A model generated the notes under the pieces. It was not told the origin of the DNA. It ran no database searches and saw nothing but the letters and a program-made list of their open reading frames with translations. Positions 45,090-57,140 of a stretch of DNA of 64,000 bases are shown here, piece after piece. Position 1 is the stretch's first letter. Each line of letters opens with the position of its first letter. The stretch is from Neocallimastix lanati (nom. inval.) (lineage: Eukaryota > Neocallimastigomycota > Neocallimastigomycetes > Neocallimastigales > Neocallimastigaceae): the NCBI GenBank assembly GCA_016946835.1, contig JACVTC010000015.1:1112501-1176500 (forward strand). The letters run 5' to 3'. The position numbers were made by a program, and so were the translations under genes.

Positions 45090-47876
45090 TTAATTGTTTC
45101 TTTCAGAATTATTAAATCTATTATAATTTAAAAAATTATAATCAGAATTTACGTAGTTTGGATTAAATTCTTGATTATAACCGTTATATTTCTTATTTAA
45201 AAATTGGATTGCGAAATTATAATTGGGGGAAGAATTATTATCATTAAAAGATGATGGATTAATTATGGAACGTGGAGATGTTGAAAGATCAGAATATTGA
45301 GAATTTGGTGGCATTCTATTATGGTTTAAACTATTAGTCATTGATGATATATTATTTTGAGTTTGGAATAGAGAATCATTATTTGAATTTTTAAATCCAG
45401 AATTTAATTTAGAATTTGACAAATTTAATCCTGAATTTGTTGAATTTAATCCTGAATTTGCAGAATTTAAACCAGAATTTAACCCAAAATTTAATCCTGA
45501 ATTTGCAGAAGTATATATAGCATAACTTTTATTGCTGCTACTACTAACATTATAGGGTTTACTTATATAAGATAATTTATCATTACTACTACTTTTTTTA
45601 GATTTGAAAGATAATGGTAGATTTTCTTTAAATTTCTTTAATAATTTATTGTACTTTTTACTTGACGTTAATGGAATAAAATCTTTTAAGTCGCTTGATT
45701 TTATGATTGAATTAACATTGATGTATTCTGGGAACATTAATATTAAAAGAAGTCTTGATCCAATTAACAAGTAGATACAAAAGAAGCTGACTAAACAATT
45801 AAATAACATGATGAGGAAGAAATATCTTGGATAGTTAATATGGGATAATTTTTCTAATAGTCTTGAAACAATGAAATCACCAATATTTAAAATGAAAATA
45901 ACAAAGATATAACTAATATCTCCAAATTTTTTTGATATTCTACCCGTATTAATCATCATAAAGAGCAATGCTATAAAGATTCCGTATAAATATATTATAT
46001 ATAAATTATCAAGAGTTCCACCACCTGAATAAATAGCTTCAGGGAAACGTGTAAATCTAAGAGAACCAAAAGGTAAATAATAAAAGCTCACAATCGAAAC
46101 AATATAAGCTCTATAGGCAATAACAATAAGAATAATTGATGAAATTCCAATAAATAAACGTTTGTTATCTAAGGTATTAGTCATAAATAAATTTGTTTTG
46201 AAAATACGGTAAATACGGTAGGTAACAGCAAACATTGGAACATATATTAAATTAGTAGTGACGGTTTCAAAGATAAACCAGAATTTTGCCATAAAAATTG
46301 AATATGGTGGTAAATATTGTAAATGTTTATACATATTCATCGTTGTACCAATTATGATCATAATACAGAATATTGGAGAGACAACCTTTAAATATGGATG
46401 TTCTTTGTGCTTGTATATTAAAAATATAATTATAAGGAAGAATAACGAAAAAGCAATAATGATAATATAGGAGAGGATTTTAAAAATACCTAAGTCATCT
46501 GTAAGCAGTGTGAATATATTTTTAAAAGCAAAAACAACTTGGTCAATATCATTATTAGTTAAATAGCTTCTAATCATTCTTGGTAAGAAGCTTTCAATTT
46601 CAACAAATGGTGAACTCTTTTCATTTTTTAAAATATCTTTAATATAAACACGATCCATTTTTTCAATAATATCACAAATATATGGTTGATTGGTACAATA
46701 GGTTTTAATTTCTGGAATAGAATCCTTTTTTGTTAAATCAAATGTTGGAATAGCTCCAAATTTGTTAGCTCTTAATAACTGAGCTTGTTTTGAAGTAAGA
46801 GCAAGAGCCACTTCTGCAAGTAAATTTTTATCTAATTTACTATTGGTATTAACTGCTAGAAACTTTTCAATGACAGAGGTCTTATATTTTGGTGGAAGGG
46901 TGTATGAAAAGGTTGAATTAGTATTTGCCATTTCAGAACGAATAATATTACAATGAGAAGCTTTTCCTTTGAAAAACATTGATTCTTTCTCTTTGAAATC
47001 AGCGAAAGCATCATCTAAAGTAATACGAATAGATTCATTAACATCACCATTAGTATAATTTATCATAAAATTGTAAAAGGAAGAAAAGAATTCTTCACCA
47101 GTCTTATTATAAAATATTTCGTAATATAATGGATCATATTCTTTTGTTAATTGATAACGAGAAGAAGCATATTCCATCAGTAAATCTAATAAATTATTAT
47201 CGTCACCTAAACCGATAGATTGGGTATTTGGAGTTGAAGATTTAATTGAAGTTAATAAATCATCCCATGTCATATCTTTCATATTTTTAATCATATTATT
47301 TGAATCTACATTTTGATCGTCATAATATAATACATTAAAGTCAAATTCATAAGGTAAACCATAGATAGTTCCTTCATAAATACCATCTCTAAGTGTTCTT
47401 TCATCATTGAAACTAAGTTCTTCTTTTTTAACGTATTCAGACAAAGGATGGAATATTTCAATGGATGGTAAACGATGATAAAAGTAGACTTCTACTAAAT
47501 CACTTTCCATGAAGGCCATTTCACTAAACAAAATACGATCATCTAAGATCATCATATCGTATATACCATCATCTAGATCAGGTGAAATTTCATATAAATA
47601 ACCAAAATAAACAGATCCTCCATTTTCTTTCATTGGTAAATATTCGTAAAAAGAAAAAGAAATATCAACATCTTTAAGTACAGGGTTACTTACACTTTGT
47701 TCCGCTAAGAAAGAATTTATTAAATTTTCATAATTTATTTCCCATTCTTTAGCATTCGCTGTCTCTGGCATATCCGGTTGTTTAGTGAGAATATTTATTA
47801 CAGTTTTCTCAGATTGAGAACAACCTATAAATAAAAATAAAATAATTAAAACAATATAATTACAAAAATTTTTCAT
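45090..47876 (-). CDS. class C GPCR with solute-binding ectodomain
   Basis: 928 residues, single exon. A signal peptide (MKNFCNYIVLIILFLFIGCS) leads into a domain of about 430 residues that looks like a bacterial family 1 extracellular solute-binding protein (TVINILTKQPD start, IYDMMILDD, GTIYGLPYEFDFNVLYYD, TWDDLL, KGKASHC..., LLRANKFGAIPT, then an alpha-helical end). Seven membrane helices fill about 466-712 in class C (GABA-B-like) style. The cytoplasmic tail (713-928) is Ser/Asn-rich with a degenerate five-residue NSGLN repeat (about 790-830). Likely role: plasma-membrane receptor sensing an extracellular sugar or similar small solute and signalling through G proteins. This architecture is known from anaerobic gut fungi. 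The ligand is unknown. It lies next to the transporter array. Confidence 0.85.
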   Translation of the reverse strand: MKNFCNYIVLIILFLFIGCSQSEKTVINILTKQPDMPETANAKEWEINYENLINSFLAEQSVSNPVLKDVDISFSFYEYLPMKENGGSVYFGYLYEISPDLDDGIYDMMILDDRILFSEMAFMESDLVEVYFYHRLPSIEIFHPLSEYVKKEELSFNDERTLRDGIYEGTIYGLPYEFDFNVLYYDDQNVDSNNMIKNMKDMTWDDLLTSIKSSTPNTQSIGLGDDNNLLDLLMEYASSRYQLTKEYDPLYYEIFYNKTGEEFFSSFYNFMINYTNGDVNESIRITLDDAFADFKEKESMFFKGKASHCNIIRSEMANTNSTFSYTLPPKYKTSVIEKFLAVNTNSKLDKNLLAEVALALTSKQAQLLRANKFGAIPTFDLTKKDSIPEIKTYCTNQPYICDIIEKMDRVYIKDILKNEKSSPFVEIESFLPRMIRSYLTNNDIDQVVFAFKNIFTLLTDDLGIFKILSYIIIIAFSLFFLIIIFLIYKHKEHPYLKVVSPIFCIMIIIGTTMNMYKHLQYLPPYSIFMAKFWFIFETVTTNLIYVPMFAVTYRIYRIFKTNLFMTNTLDNKRLFIGISSIILIVIAYRAYIVSIVSFYYLPFGSLRFTRFPEAIYSGGGTLDNLYIIYLYGIFIALLFMMINTGRISKKFGDISYIFVIFILNIGDFIVSRLLEKLSHINYPRYFFLIMLFNCLVSFFCIYLLIGSRLLLILMFPEYINVNSIIKSSDLKDFIPLTSSKKYNKLLKKFKENLPLSFKSKKSSSNDKLSYISKPYNVSSSSNKSYAIYTSANSGLNFGLNSGLNSANSGLNSTNSGLNLSNSKLNSGFKNSNNDSLFQTQNNISSMTNSLNHNRMPPNSQYSDLSTSPRSIINPSSFNDNNSSPNYNFAIQFLNKKYNGYNQEFNPNYVNSDYNFLNYNRFNNSERNN

Positions 47877-47879
47877 TTT

Positions 47880-48055
47880 TATCTATTTTCAAAGTTAACT
47901 TTTTTTTTTAAATTATTATAAATTTTAAAAAAATTTTTTTTATCTATTCTCAAAGTTAACTTTTTTTTTAAATTATTATAAAATTTAAGAAATTTTTTTT
48001 TTTTATCTTTCAAAGTTAACTTTTTTTCAAATTATTATAAAATTTAAAAAAAAAT
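47880..48055 (-). repeat. three tandem units before the receptor start codon
   Basis: A roughly 60-bp unit (tttcaaagttaacttttttt then aaattattataaa) occurs three times directly upstream of the receptor ATG, so it lies in the 5' untranslated region or core promoter. The repeated GTTAAC palindrome core could be a binding site; this is inference. Confidence 0.8.
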
Positions 48056-48061
48056 TTATTA

Positions 48062-48265
48062 AGTCTTCAATTTATGTTTGATTAAAATTAAAGATATTTT
48101 TTTATTGGATTCTTTATATTAATATTTTAAATTAAATATTTAATATTTTGAAAAGCTTATTAATTATAATGTATTAAGTTAAGTTTTAAAATTTATTAAA
48201 AAAATAAAAATAAAAATAATACTATATAAATAATAATATAAGAATAATTTATTTTGAAATATATA

Positions 48266-48266
<1 letters not shown>
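48062..48266 (+). repeat. repeat module R, copy 1
   Basis: About 200 bp with core aatattttgaaaagcttatt and ttaagttaagttttaaaatt, ending in a long T tract. Copy 2 follows at 48308-48487 and copy 3, inverted, lies at 52270-52488. Confidence 0.85.
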
Positions 48267-48307
<41 letters not shown>

Positions 48308-48312
<5 letters not shown>

Positions 48313-48487
48313 TGTAATATATATTAATATTTTAAATTAATTATTTAATATTTTGAAAAAGCTTATTAATTATAATATTTTATTAGTATTATTAAGTTAA
48401 GTTTTAAAATTTATTAAAAAATAAAAATAAAAATAATATTAATATAATATAAATAATTATATAGGAATAATTTATTTTGAAATATAT
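48308..48487 (+). repeat. repeat module R, copy 2
   Basis: Direct repeat of copy 1 with small insertions, separated from it by a T tract (about 48267-48305). Confidence 0.85.
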
Positions 48488-48632
48488 CTTTTTTCTTTTT
48501 TTTTTTAATATTATAATATATATTAAGTAATATTGGTAAGCCTTTTTTAATATATAAAATATATATATTAAATTATATATCATACATGCTTGATAGAAGA
48601 TATTATTCATTAAAATTAGATATAACCTTTTT

Positions 48633-50430
<1,798 letters not shown>

Positions 50431-51461
50431 TTAAACCGCACTATAATTATTTGAAGAATTAAAGGTACGATTATATTTTCCATAATTGCTGTAATTACTA
50501 TTACCACTAACATTTATATTAAAATTATTGTTATCAAGAAATTTATGAATATAATCTTCTTCACTTCTATTTATTTTTTCAACATATGAACTAGTAGTAA
50601 TATAGTAATAAATCTTTTTATTTTTTTCAAATAAAAAAAGAAATGACATATATTAATATATTAATTAGTATATATTTAATAAATTATAAAATTTCTATAT
50701 TATTTTAATTATAAATAAAAATAATAATAATAATCATACCATGAAACCTAATGAAAATATATGAGCAACAACTTCAAGATAAAATTTAGTTTTAATATTT
50801 TTTTTAATTTCACTTTCTTCCAATTTTGTATTTGGATTGTCTTCAAGATAAAAATCTGTGTATACAGTAAATAAATTATACGTTTCACGATAGCAATCCC
50901 CAAAAATTAATGTAATAAAATTACAACAGAAACATGCAAGAGAAAAGAATATATAGACTGCAAATACAACTGTTACTTGTTTTAATAAAAAAGATTTTTG
51001 CTAATTTTATAAAAAAAATAATATAAGTAAACTTATTATTATAATTTTTTTTTTTTATTTTATTTCATTTTATTTTATTTTATTATTATAATTTATCATA
51101 AGTGTTACTTATATTTACCCAAAAAAGACCCACAAAAAATACCAAGAGTGATACAAGTACTGTTGAATCAGATATATAAGCAGCTGTTGATAAAAATGCA
51201 CCAATTTCTTCATGTATCATAATATTTAGAAAGTGATTACCAGCACATATACCCTATTTATATTATTATAATATAAATACATATAATAATATTTTTTTTA
51301 AGTATAATTGAACTTTTTTTTTTACTTCTATTTTTTATTCATAATTATTTTTATCCTACGATTATAAAAAGAGTTGCAAGAACTTCAGCATATTTATCTG
51401 GTAAACAGAAAAAGCAAATGCATTTTCCATTCCCTTTTATACATTCATTTTCTGAACCCAT
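50431..51461 (-). CDS. four-helix membrane protein, four exons
   Basis: Minus-strand gene with exons 51461-51360, 51253-51119, 51000-50740 and 50613-50431. All junctions are phase 0 with GT...AG, and lengths of 102, 135, 261 and 183 bases give a 226-residue protein. The third intron has a TACTAAT branch site followed by a T-rich stretch. The protein starts MGSENECIKGNGKCICFFCL and has about four membrane helices (near 24-45, 65-79, 88-115 and 150-170). A Cys-rich N-terminus and an Asn/Ser-rich C-terminal tail face the same side. The CFFCLPDKYAEVLATLFII start resembles tetraspan (LAPTM/MARVEL-like) proteins in layout only; I do not recognise the family. Codon-level continuity over four exons argues strongly that the gene is real. 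Confidence 0.8.
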
Positions 51462-51661
51462 TTTATTTATTTGTTCTTTAAAATATTTTTTATTTTTTAT
51501 TTTTTTTTTTATTTTTTTTTTTTTATTTTTTATTATTAATTTAAATTTTATAAAATTCTTTATATTAATATAAAGAAATTTTCTATATATATATATTATT
51601 ATTTAAATTGTTTTTTATTAAATTATATTATTTAAATTATTTCTATTTTATATTTTATATT

Positions 51662-51715
<54 letters not shown>

Positions 51716-52269
51716 AAATTCTTTTATTCTTTTTTTTATATGATTTTAGTAAATTATATACTGAAAAAAAATATAAAAAAAAATTATACTTCGATATTGA
51801 AATAAAACGTTATAAAACTTTAAATGATAAAGAAATTTTAATAAATTTTTTTCAAAATTTATAAAGTGGGATCAAAAAAAAAATAAGAGATTTTAATGTA
51901 AATCAATTTTAAAAATTTATAATAATTAAAGTTTATTCCTAAACATTAAAAATAAATAAATAAATAATTTGATAATTTTAATTTATACTTTTGGAAAATT
52001 TGAAAAATAAAATTTGTTTTATACTTTTATTTTATTCCAAACAAATTTTCTTTTTCAAATTTTCAGAAAGTCTAAAGATTTAATATTATAAAATATATTA
52101 TTATAAATTTAATAATATTAATTATAATAAATTTATATTAACTTTCTATTAATAAATAAATGAAGATATATATTTTTTATTAATTCATATTAATAAATTA
52201 TGGACTTTGATTAAATTTTTATTTTTTTTTAACAACTTAATTTATATCATAATATTAAAAAAAAAAAAA
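51462..52269. other. AT-rich region with a 51-A run
   Basis: Upstream side of the four-exon gene. Poly-A of 51 bases at 51663-51713; otherwise low-complexity sequence with no gene seen. Confidence 0.75.
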
Positions 52270-52488
52270 AAAAAGAGATATTTCAAAATAAATAATTCCC
52301 ATATCCAATATAATTATTTATATAATATTATTTTTACTTTCATTTTTAATAAATTTTAAAACTTAACTTAATAATCCTAATAAAATATTATAATTAATAA
52401 GCTTTTCAAAATATTAAATATTTAATTTAAAATATTAATATAAAGTATCCAATAAAAAAATATCTTTAATTTTAATCAAACATATAAA
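52270..52488 (-). repeat. repeat module R, copy 3 (inverted)
   Basis: Reverse complement of the module upstream of the receptor gene, including the tttgattaaaattaaaga and ttattggat.ctttatatta blocks. It matches copy 1 beyond the ends of copy 2, so it was copied from the receptor-proximal module. Confidence 0.82.
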
Positions 52489-52933
52489 TTAATTTTTTTT
52501 TTTTTTTTTTATTTCCGTGTGTATCGCCTATAAGTACAATTATAATTATTATCAATTCGTACAATTATTATAAGTATTATCTATCTATTATTAGACAATT
52601 ATATTTTATAATTATTCTTATACATATAAAACATAAAAAAATATAATTTATTAATTAAAATAATAAATATAGGTAAAAGTTTGAACTTTTTGTAAACTAT
52701 TTATTACACGTGTATGTATAACAAAATAACATTAAATCATGTTATTATATAATAATATTTTATTATATATAATTTTATTCTTTATGTATTATTAAATTTA
52801 GAGCTATTTATTAATGAAATAAATATTAATATTAAATATAAAAAAATTGTTCCGATCACTTAATAGATTAAGAGTCTCAAATATTATGAAATATTTTATA
52901 TAATATAAAATTAATTATAATTTTTTTTTTAAA
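52489..52933. other. AT-rich spacer
   Basis: Poly-T at about 52493-52510 followed by unremarkable AT-rich sequence. No gene seen. Confidence 0.5.
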
Positions 52934-53215
52934 ATGAGCACTGAAAATAAATGTATACTTAAAGGATCTTCTAACTATGTAATATGGCACCAATTTATTA
53001 AATTTGAAATTTAAAAACTTGGATTAAAAGAATTCCATGGAGAGGTTGACCCAACTGAAGGTATTACTAATCCAGACACTAAAGAAAGCGATAAGAAATT
53101 TAAAGATAATGCTACTATTGCGTCATTAATTTTAAGTACCATTTCTGAATTCATTCAAAAGGAGATTACGAACATTGATTCTGCCCATTCAATGTTAAAG
53201 CGTTTAAATAAATAG
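52934..53215 (+). pseudogene. Ty1/copia-type Gag remnant
   Basis: Short stretch with the typical start of a copia-type Gag: an N-terminal ILKGSSNYVIWHQFI block followed by an acidic linker, an A-T-I-A-S-L-I-L helix and a final helix ending AHSMLKRLN. This is only about the first 90 residues of such a protein. No LTR, protease or polymerase is attached. Broken fossil; age unclear, probably old. Some uncertainty about the assignment because the piece is short. Confidence 0.55.
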
Positions 53216-53470
53216 AAATATTTTAAAATAAGAATTCATATAAAGTAAAAGAATAAAAATATTAAAATATTAACATAATAAGCAGTGAAATAGAAGAAAG
53301 GAAAGATAAGTACTCGATTCATTCATATGAAGAAGAAAAAAGGTAAAAGAATAAATAAATAAAAAAAAAAGAAATTGAAGGATAAAGGAGCAGAGAGAAA
53401 TAAAATAGTGCAGTTAAAAGTCGGCACTCTTGGTAATGAAAGTGTTTTTGCTAAACCTCTCAATAAGAAA
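53216..53470. other. purine-rich spacer before the LINE stack
   Basis: A-rich with GAAG-type runs; a short readable stretch (gtgcagttaaaagtcggcac) has no recognised counterpart. No gene assigned. Confidence 0.4.
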
Positions 53471-54869
53471 TTTTTTTTTTTTTTTTTTTTTGATAGCCGC
53501 AATTATTGCGAACTTTAATCTTTATTTATTTATTCATTTATTAATTACATGAATATTTTTTATATTAAAAAAAAAAACACAGAAATAGACTATTGAATAA
53601 ATAAAAATTATTTATCCAATTAGAACATAATAATAAATGAAATAGTAACGTAAAATAAAAAATTAATAATCAAAAATAAAGTGTATAAATAAATTCAGAA
53701 AAAAGTTCATAGGCAACGAATTTCACCTCCTTATGGATTAAGGTTTGAATTGACTATCTGAAAGAAATTATGGTCTTCTCCTTCAGCGGCATTGGGCCCC
53801 TGCTAACCTGTCTTACTGCATTTTCAGCGTTAACGCTCCTGGTTAGTTTGCACTTATACTTTCGGAATAGTAACCCTTGCCGAACACTAGTCCGAGGCAT
53901 AATTTCTATAAAGAGAGCCTCAGATCGCACCATGAATGAGGGTTTTTGAATAATCACCAAAAATGATTTGGTTCTTAAACAAAAAATTCCATTCCTTTTT
54001 ATAATTTAAATCTATTATTTCTGCATCCCTTCCACCAAGAAGAAAGTTATATAATTGATACCACGTCACATATATATTTACACACTCATTATTCAGAAAA
54101 TTACTTAAATTACCACGATTTTCACCAATTGAACTACTCACTAAATTAGAAGTAACGATATTATAATTTTCACTATTACTAATATTAATAATTTTATATT
54201 CACTATTACTATTTCTACTATTATTAACAATATTATTTCTATTGTTAATATTATTAATATTATACACTTCGTTACTACTATCAGAATCAGAACTTTGTTC
54301 TATATTATTCATATCTGTGATAACAGTGTCTACACAACTATCAGATATTGGACAATATTTAGAAATAATATAAAATATTTCATAAAGAATTTCAATATCC
54401 TTAAAATATTTCATTCGAAATTCACAGGAAAAGATAGCATTTAGAAAACCAATGTTCCAATCGAGGATTACTATTTTTTCTATAACAACAAGGACACCTT
54501 TCAGGATAGTTTTCTTTAATCATTTTGGCGGCTTTGGCAACACGAGCATCGAATTTATATCCACATCTGGCGCGAAGTACCCATCGGAAGCCAATGCTAA
54601 ATTCAGGATATTTATAATTTAGCTTAAGATACTCTCTAGTTTTCTCAAAATTATTATTTTTATAAGCCTTAGCTTTGATTGATTTTCCTACCATATCTCT
54701 ATCCCACTAAAAGTTTAAAATAGCTTTTTTTGATGGAAATTTATCTAATTTGTCAGCTAAAATTTTTCTTTCTTTATCCCAAGCATGACGTTTACAACGA
54801 GATATATCTCTAAGTAAATCAGAGATAATACATTTCGAGTTTTTCCATTTTTTAAAACATCTTACCTGA
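53471..54869 (-). mobile_element. LINE B1, 5'-cut non-LTR retrotransposon copy
   Basis: Minus strand. Poly-A tail (T run 53471-53491), about 300-bp 3' tail beginning gatagccgcaattattgcg, then the C-terminal third of the LINE protein in several frames: a segment at 54868-54720, the zinc-knuckle domain at 54694-54422 (KLNYKYPEFSIGFRWVLRARCGYKFD, CPCCYRKNSNPRLEHWFSKC), a Ser/Asn-rich piece at 54414-53920 and a last piece at 53960-53754. At least three frame changes or stops. The 5' side ends abruptly where the poly-A tail of LINE B2 begins. Confidence 0.85.
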
Positions 54870-55123
54870 TTTTTTTTTTTTTTTATAGTCGTAATTATTG
54901 CGAACTTTAATCTTTATTTATTTATTCTTATATAAAATACATGAATACTTTTAATTATAATAAAAAATAAAAAAAACACAGAATTACTAAAATAAATAAA
55001 AAATTATTTGTCCAATTGAACATAATAATAAAAGAAATAGTAACTTGAAATAAAAAGTAATAATCAAAAATAAGTGTATAAATTAATTCAGAAAAAAGTT
55101 CACTTGCAACGAACCTCATCTTC

Positions 55124-56308
55124 TTATGGATTAGGGTTTGAATTGAAAATCTGAAAGAAATTATGGTCTTCTCCTTCAGAGGAAATAATATACTTATAAG
55201 TGTTGTTTTCAAGAGAGGCTTGACAAGAATTATGAAACCCAATATAAAGACCTCTTTTACCGGGAATTTCATTATTAGCTTTTTTGAAGAAATGTTTGTA
55301 GTTTTTTAATGATACTCGACATGGATATTTACTGCTAGAACCTGAGTCATCTCCTGTTTCCTGAAAGCATAAGAAAAGTGGTTTGTACATTGAAATAAAG
55401 AATTCAACACTATCTTTTTTATCAAAGTTCCATCCATTAGTATTCCAATTGACACATAGAGAAAATTCTTTAACTGTATTATTATTAATATGAGTGTTAT
55501 TAATATTATTGGAGTTATTATAATTGATTGAACTGGAATTTGAATTTGAATCTGAACTTGAAACTGAATTTAAACATAAATTGGAAATTGGACTTGAACT
55601 TGTACTTGAACTTGAACTTGAACTTGAACTTGTACTTGAACTTGTACTTGAACTTGAACTTGAACTTGAACTTGAACTTGAATTTGAATTTGAACTTGAA
55701 CTTGAACTTGAACTTGAACTTGAACTTGAACTTAAACTTTAACTAGAACTTGAACTTGAACTTGTACTTGTACTTGAACTTGTATATGAACTTGTACTTG
55801 AACTTGAGCTAGTACTTGAACTTGTACTTGAACTTGAACATGAATCTGTTTTTGAACTTGAATTTAAATTTTGACTTGAATCTGCATTTGAATTTGAAGT
55901 AGTGAATAAGTTGATATTATATGATGAATTCACTTTTTCTGATAAGGCAAAATGTTTCCTTTTGAGTGAAGAAAAACTGTATTTATGATTCCTTTTGCTA
56001 CAATTAATAACATTAATTGAAGCACGTTTGAAACTATTAACAATACAATCGGTAATAGATGTTATTTCTTCTTCATTACCTACTATTTTAATTTTAAAGA
56101 ATGCATCATTAAAATTAGCAATACGTTTAACTGATAAAACCTTATCATTTAATTCATTCAGAGTTTTCTTTAAATGTCTTCTCATTTTGATTTCTGGCCA
56201 AGATCGAAGTCCGCGGATAAAGAGTAGTTTCGTATTCTCCATTGATATACCGTGGCACCTTGAACCTCTTAGAATGAAATTCTTATTTCTTATATATTGG
56301 ATTTCCAT
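55124..56308 (-). pseudogene. LINE B2 protein: RNA-binding-like domain, poly-Ser linker, AP endonuclease start
   Basis: From MEIQYIRNKNFILRG at 56308. Residues about 20-110 look like an RRM-type RNA-binding fold (TKLLFIRGLRSWPEIKMRRHL, FNDAFFKIKIVGNEEEI). A linker of about 130 residues, almost only Ser/Thr/Asn, is encoded by a hexanucleotide tract (aagttc units, 55556-55850). The same frame continues, after one in-frame TAA at 55739-55741, into the start of an apurinic endonuclease-like domain (SLCVNWNTNGWNFDKKDS, FLCFQETGDD, GKRGLYIGFHNSC). So nucleic-acid chaperone and endonuclease would be one polyprotein in this LINE. The copy ends in the 3' tail without reverse transcriptase. Confidence 0.8.
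55556..55850. repeat. TTGAAC hexanucleotide repeat within LINE B2
   Basis: About 45 imperfect copies of cttgaa with scattered variants (ctta, tttgaa, cttgta). On the coding strand it gives a Ser/Thr-rich linker. Confidence 0.92.
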
Positions 56309-56397
56309 AATAGTAATAAAAAACTAAAAATTAATAACTAAAAAAAATAAAAAATAAAAGTCTGTTTTTATTATAAAGTCTTGAGTATAATGAGAAT

Positions 56398-56674
56398 TGT
56401 AATAATTTTATATCTTTTTGGAGTAAATAATTTCGATAATTAGTAGTTTGTTGAATGATTGAAGAATAAATTGATTTAGCACTTTTTTCAGTATATTATT
56501 TAAATTGAATATCATAAAGTATTTAATGACTAAGATTGAATTGATGAAATAAAATGGCACAAAATTAGTAAAGAGTTAAATAAATTACTACAAGATTTAG
56601 AGTGAATCAATCTCTTACAACGTGATACATGAAATATATAGTTGAAATACAATTGAATACAATAGATTCTTACA
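56398..56674. repeat. 277-bp TG...CA unit flanked by 7-bp direct repeats
   Basis: Begins TGTAATAATTTTATATC, ends ATAGATTCTTACA, and is flanked by TGAGAAT on both sides (56391-56397 and 56675-56681). Its ends resemble LTR C. It could be a small solo LTR or a non-autonomous element. No coding sequence. The 7-bp flank is longer than the 4-6 bp usual for LTR elements. Confidence 0.6.
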
Positions 56675-56681
56675 TGAGAAT

Positions 56682-56984
56682 AGTAATACTACATGAAAAT
56701 AGAAATACAATGAAAATGTATTACTTATTCTAGGGTGTAACTTATTTAACAATGTTCTAAAAATGCACCATTATATTCCGCAGTGAATGTTCACCAGAAA
56801 AATTTTACCAATAACATTACCATTGCGCATAATGTTATTAATTAACACAAAATATAACTTTACTACTATTTTGCACCAGTACTGTGGATCTACTTTAAAA
56901 GAGTAAAGTTAATTCCCCTTGCAGGCGATTTAAATACATAAATCGAGTACACCCCTGCTCGGGGATAATCATAACTCTAATAAA
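56682..56984. other. AT-rich spacer with hairpins and a GC-rich patch
   Basis: Includes a perfect 10-bp-arm hairpin (aataacatta / taatgttatt, 56810-56839) and a relatively GC-rich stretch (ccccttgcaggcg, cccctgctcgggg; about 56915-56968). Probably a decayed mobile element; no gene seen. Confidence 0.5.
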
Positions 56985-57090
56985 GTCCTCTATTAATAAT
57001 TTTTTTTGAGCTTTAGAACATCTGCTCACATTTGAACCAAAGAGAGGAGCATAATATAAGGCTAAGCTTGAATATATAAATTTATTTATA
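56985..57090 (-). mobile_element. LINE fragment from the end of the reverse transcriptase
   Basis: Minus-strand LYYAPLFGSNVSRCSKAQKK matches the VLYYAPLLGSN region of LINE A and LINE C. Only about 100 bases remain. Its left side breaks into unrelated sequence and its right side abuts the poly-A tail of the truncated LINE C copy. Confidence 0.7.
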
Positions 57091-57101
57091 TAAATTTAAA
57101 A

Positions 57102-57105
<4 letters not shown>

Positions 57106-57140
<35 letters not shown>

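Larger units (their letters stand above)
54870..56330 (-). mobile_element. LINE B2, internally deleted copy
   Basis: Poly-A tail (T run 54870-54884), the same roughly 300-bp 3' tail as B1, then directly the N-terminal endonuclease part of the LINE protein. The central reverse transcriptase is missing. The join lies at about 55180, inside the tail sequence ctgaaagaaattatggtct. Upstream is an N-terminal RNA-binding-like domain and a serine-rich linker. The 5' end lies at or beyond the ATG at 56308. Confidence 0.85.

Noticed and set aside
52934-53215. Small host gene at the right end of the receptor region
   Set aside because: The readable sequence fits the start of a copia-type Gag better and does not continue into anything else.
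53754-54414. Separate host gene with Ser/Asn-rich coding
   Set aside because: Continues the C-terminal LINE B1 protein downstream of its zinc knuckle and shares the LINE 3' tail.
55524-55746. Two 72-residue frames with Glu-Leu or Asn-Leu repeats
   Set aside because: Opposite-strand readings of the hexanucleotide tract in LINE B2.
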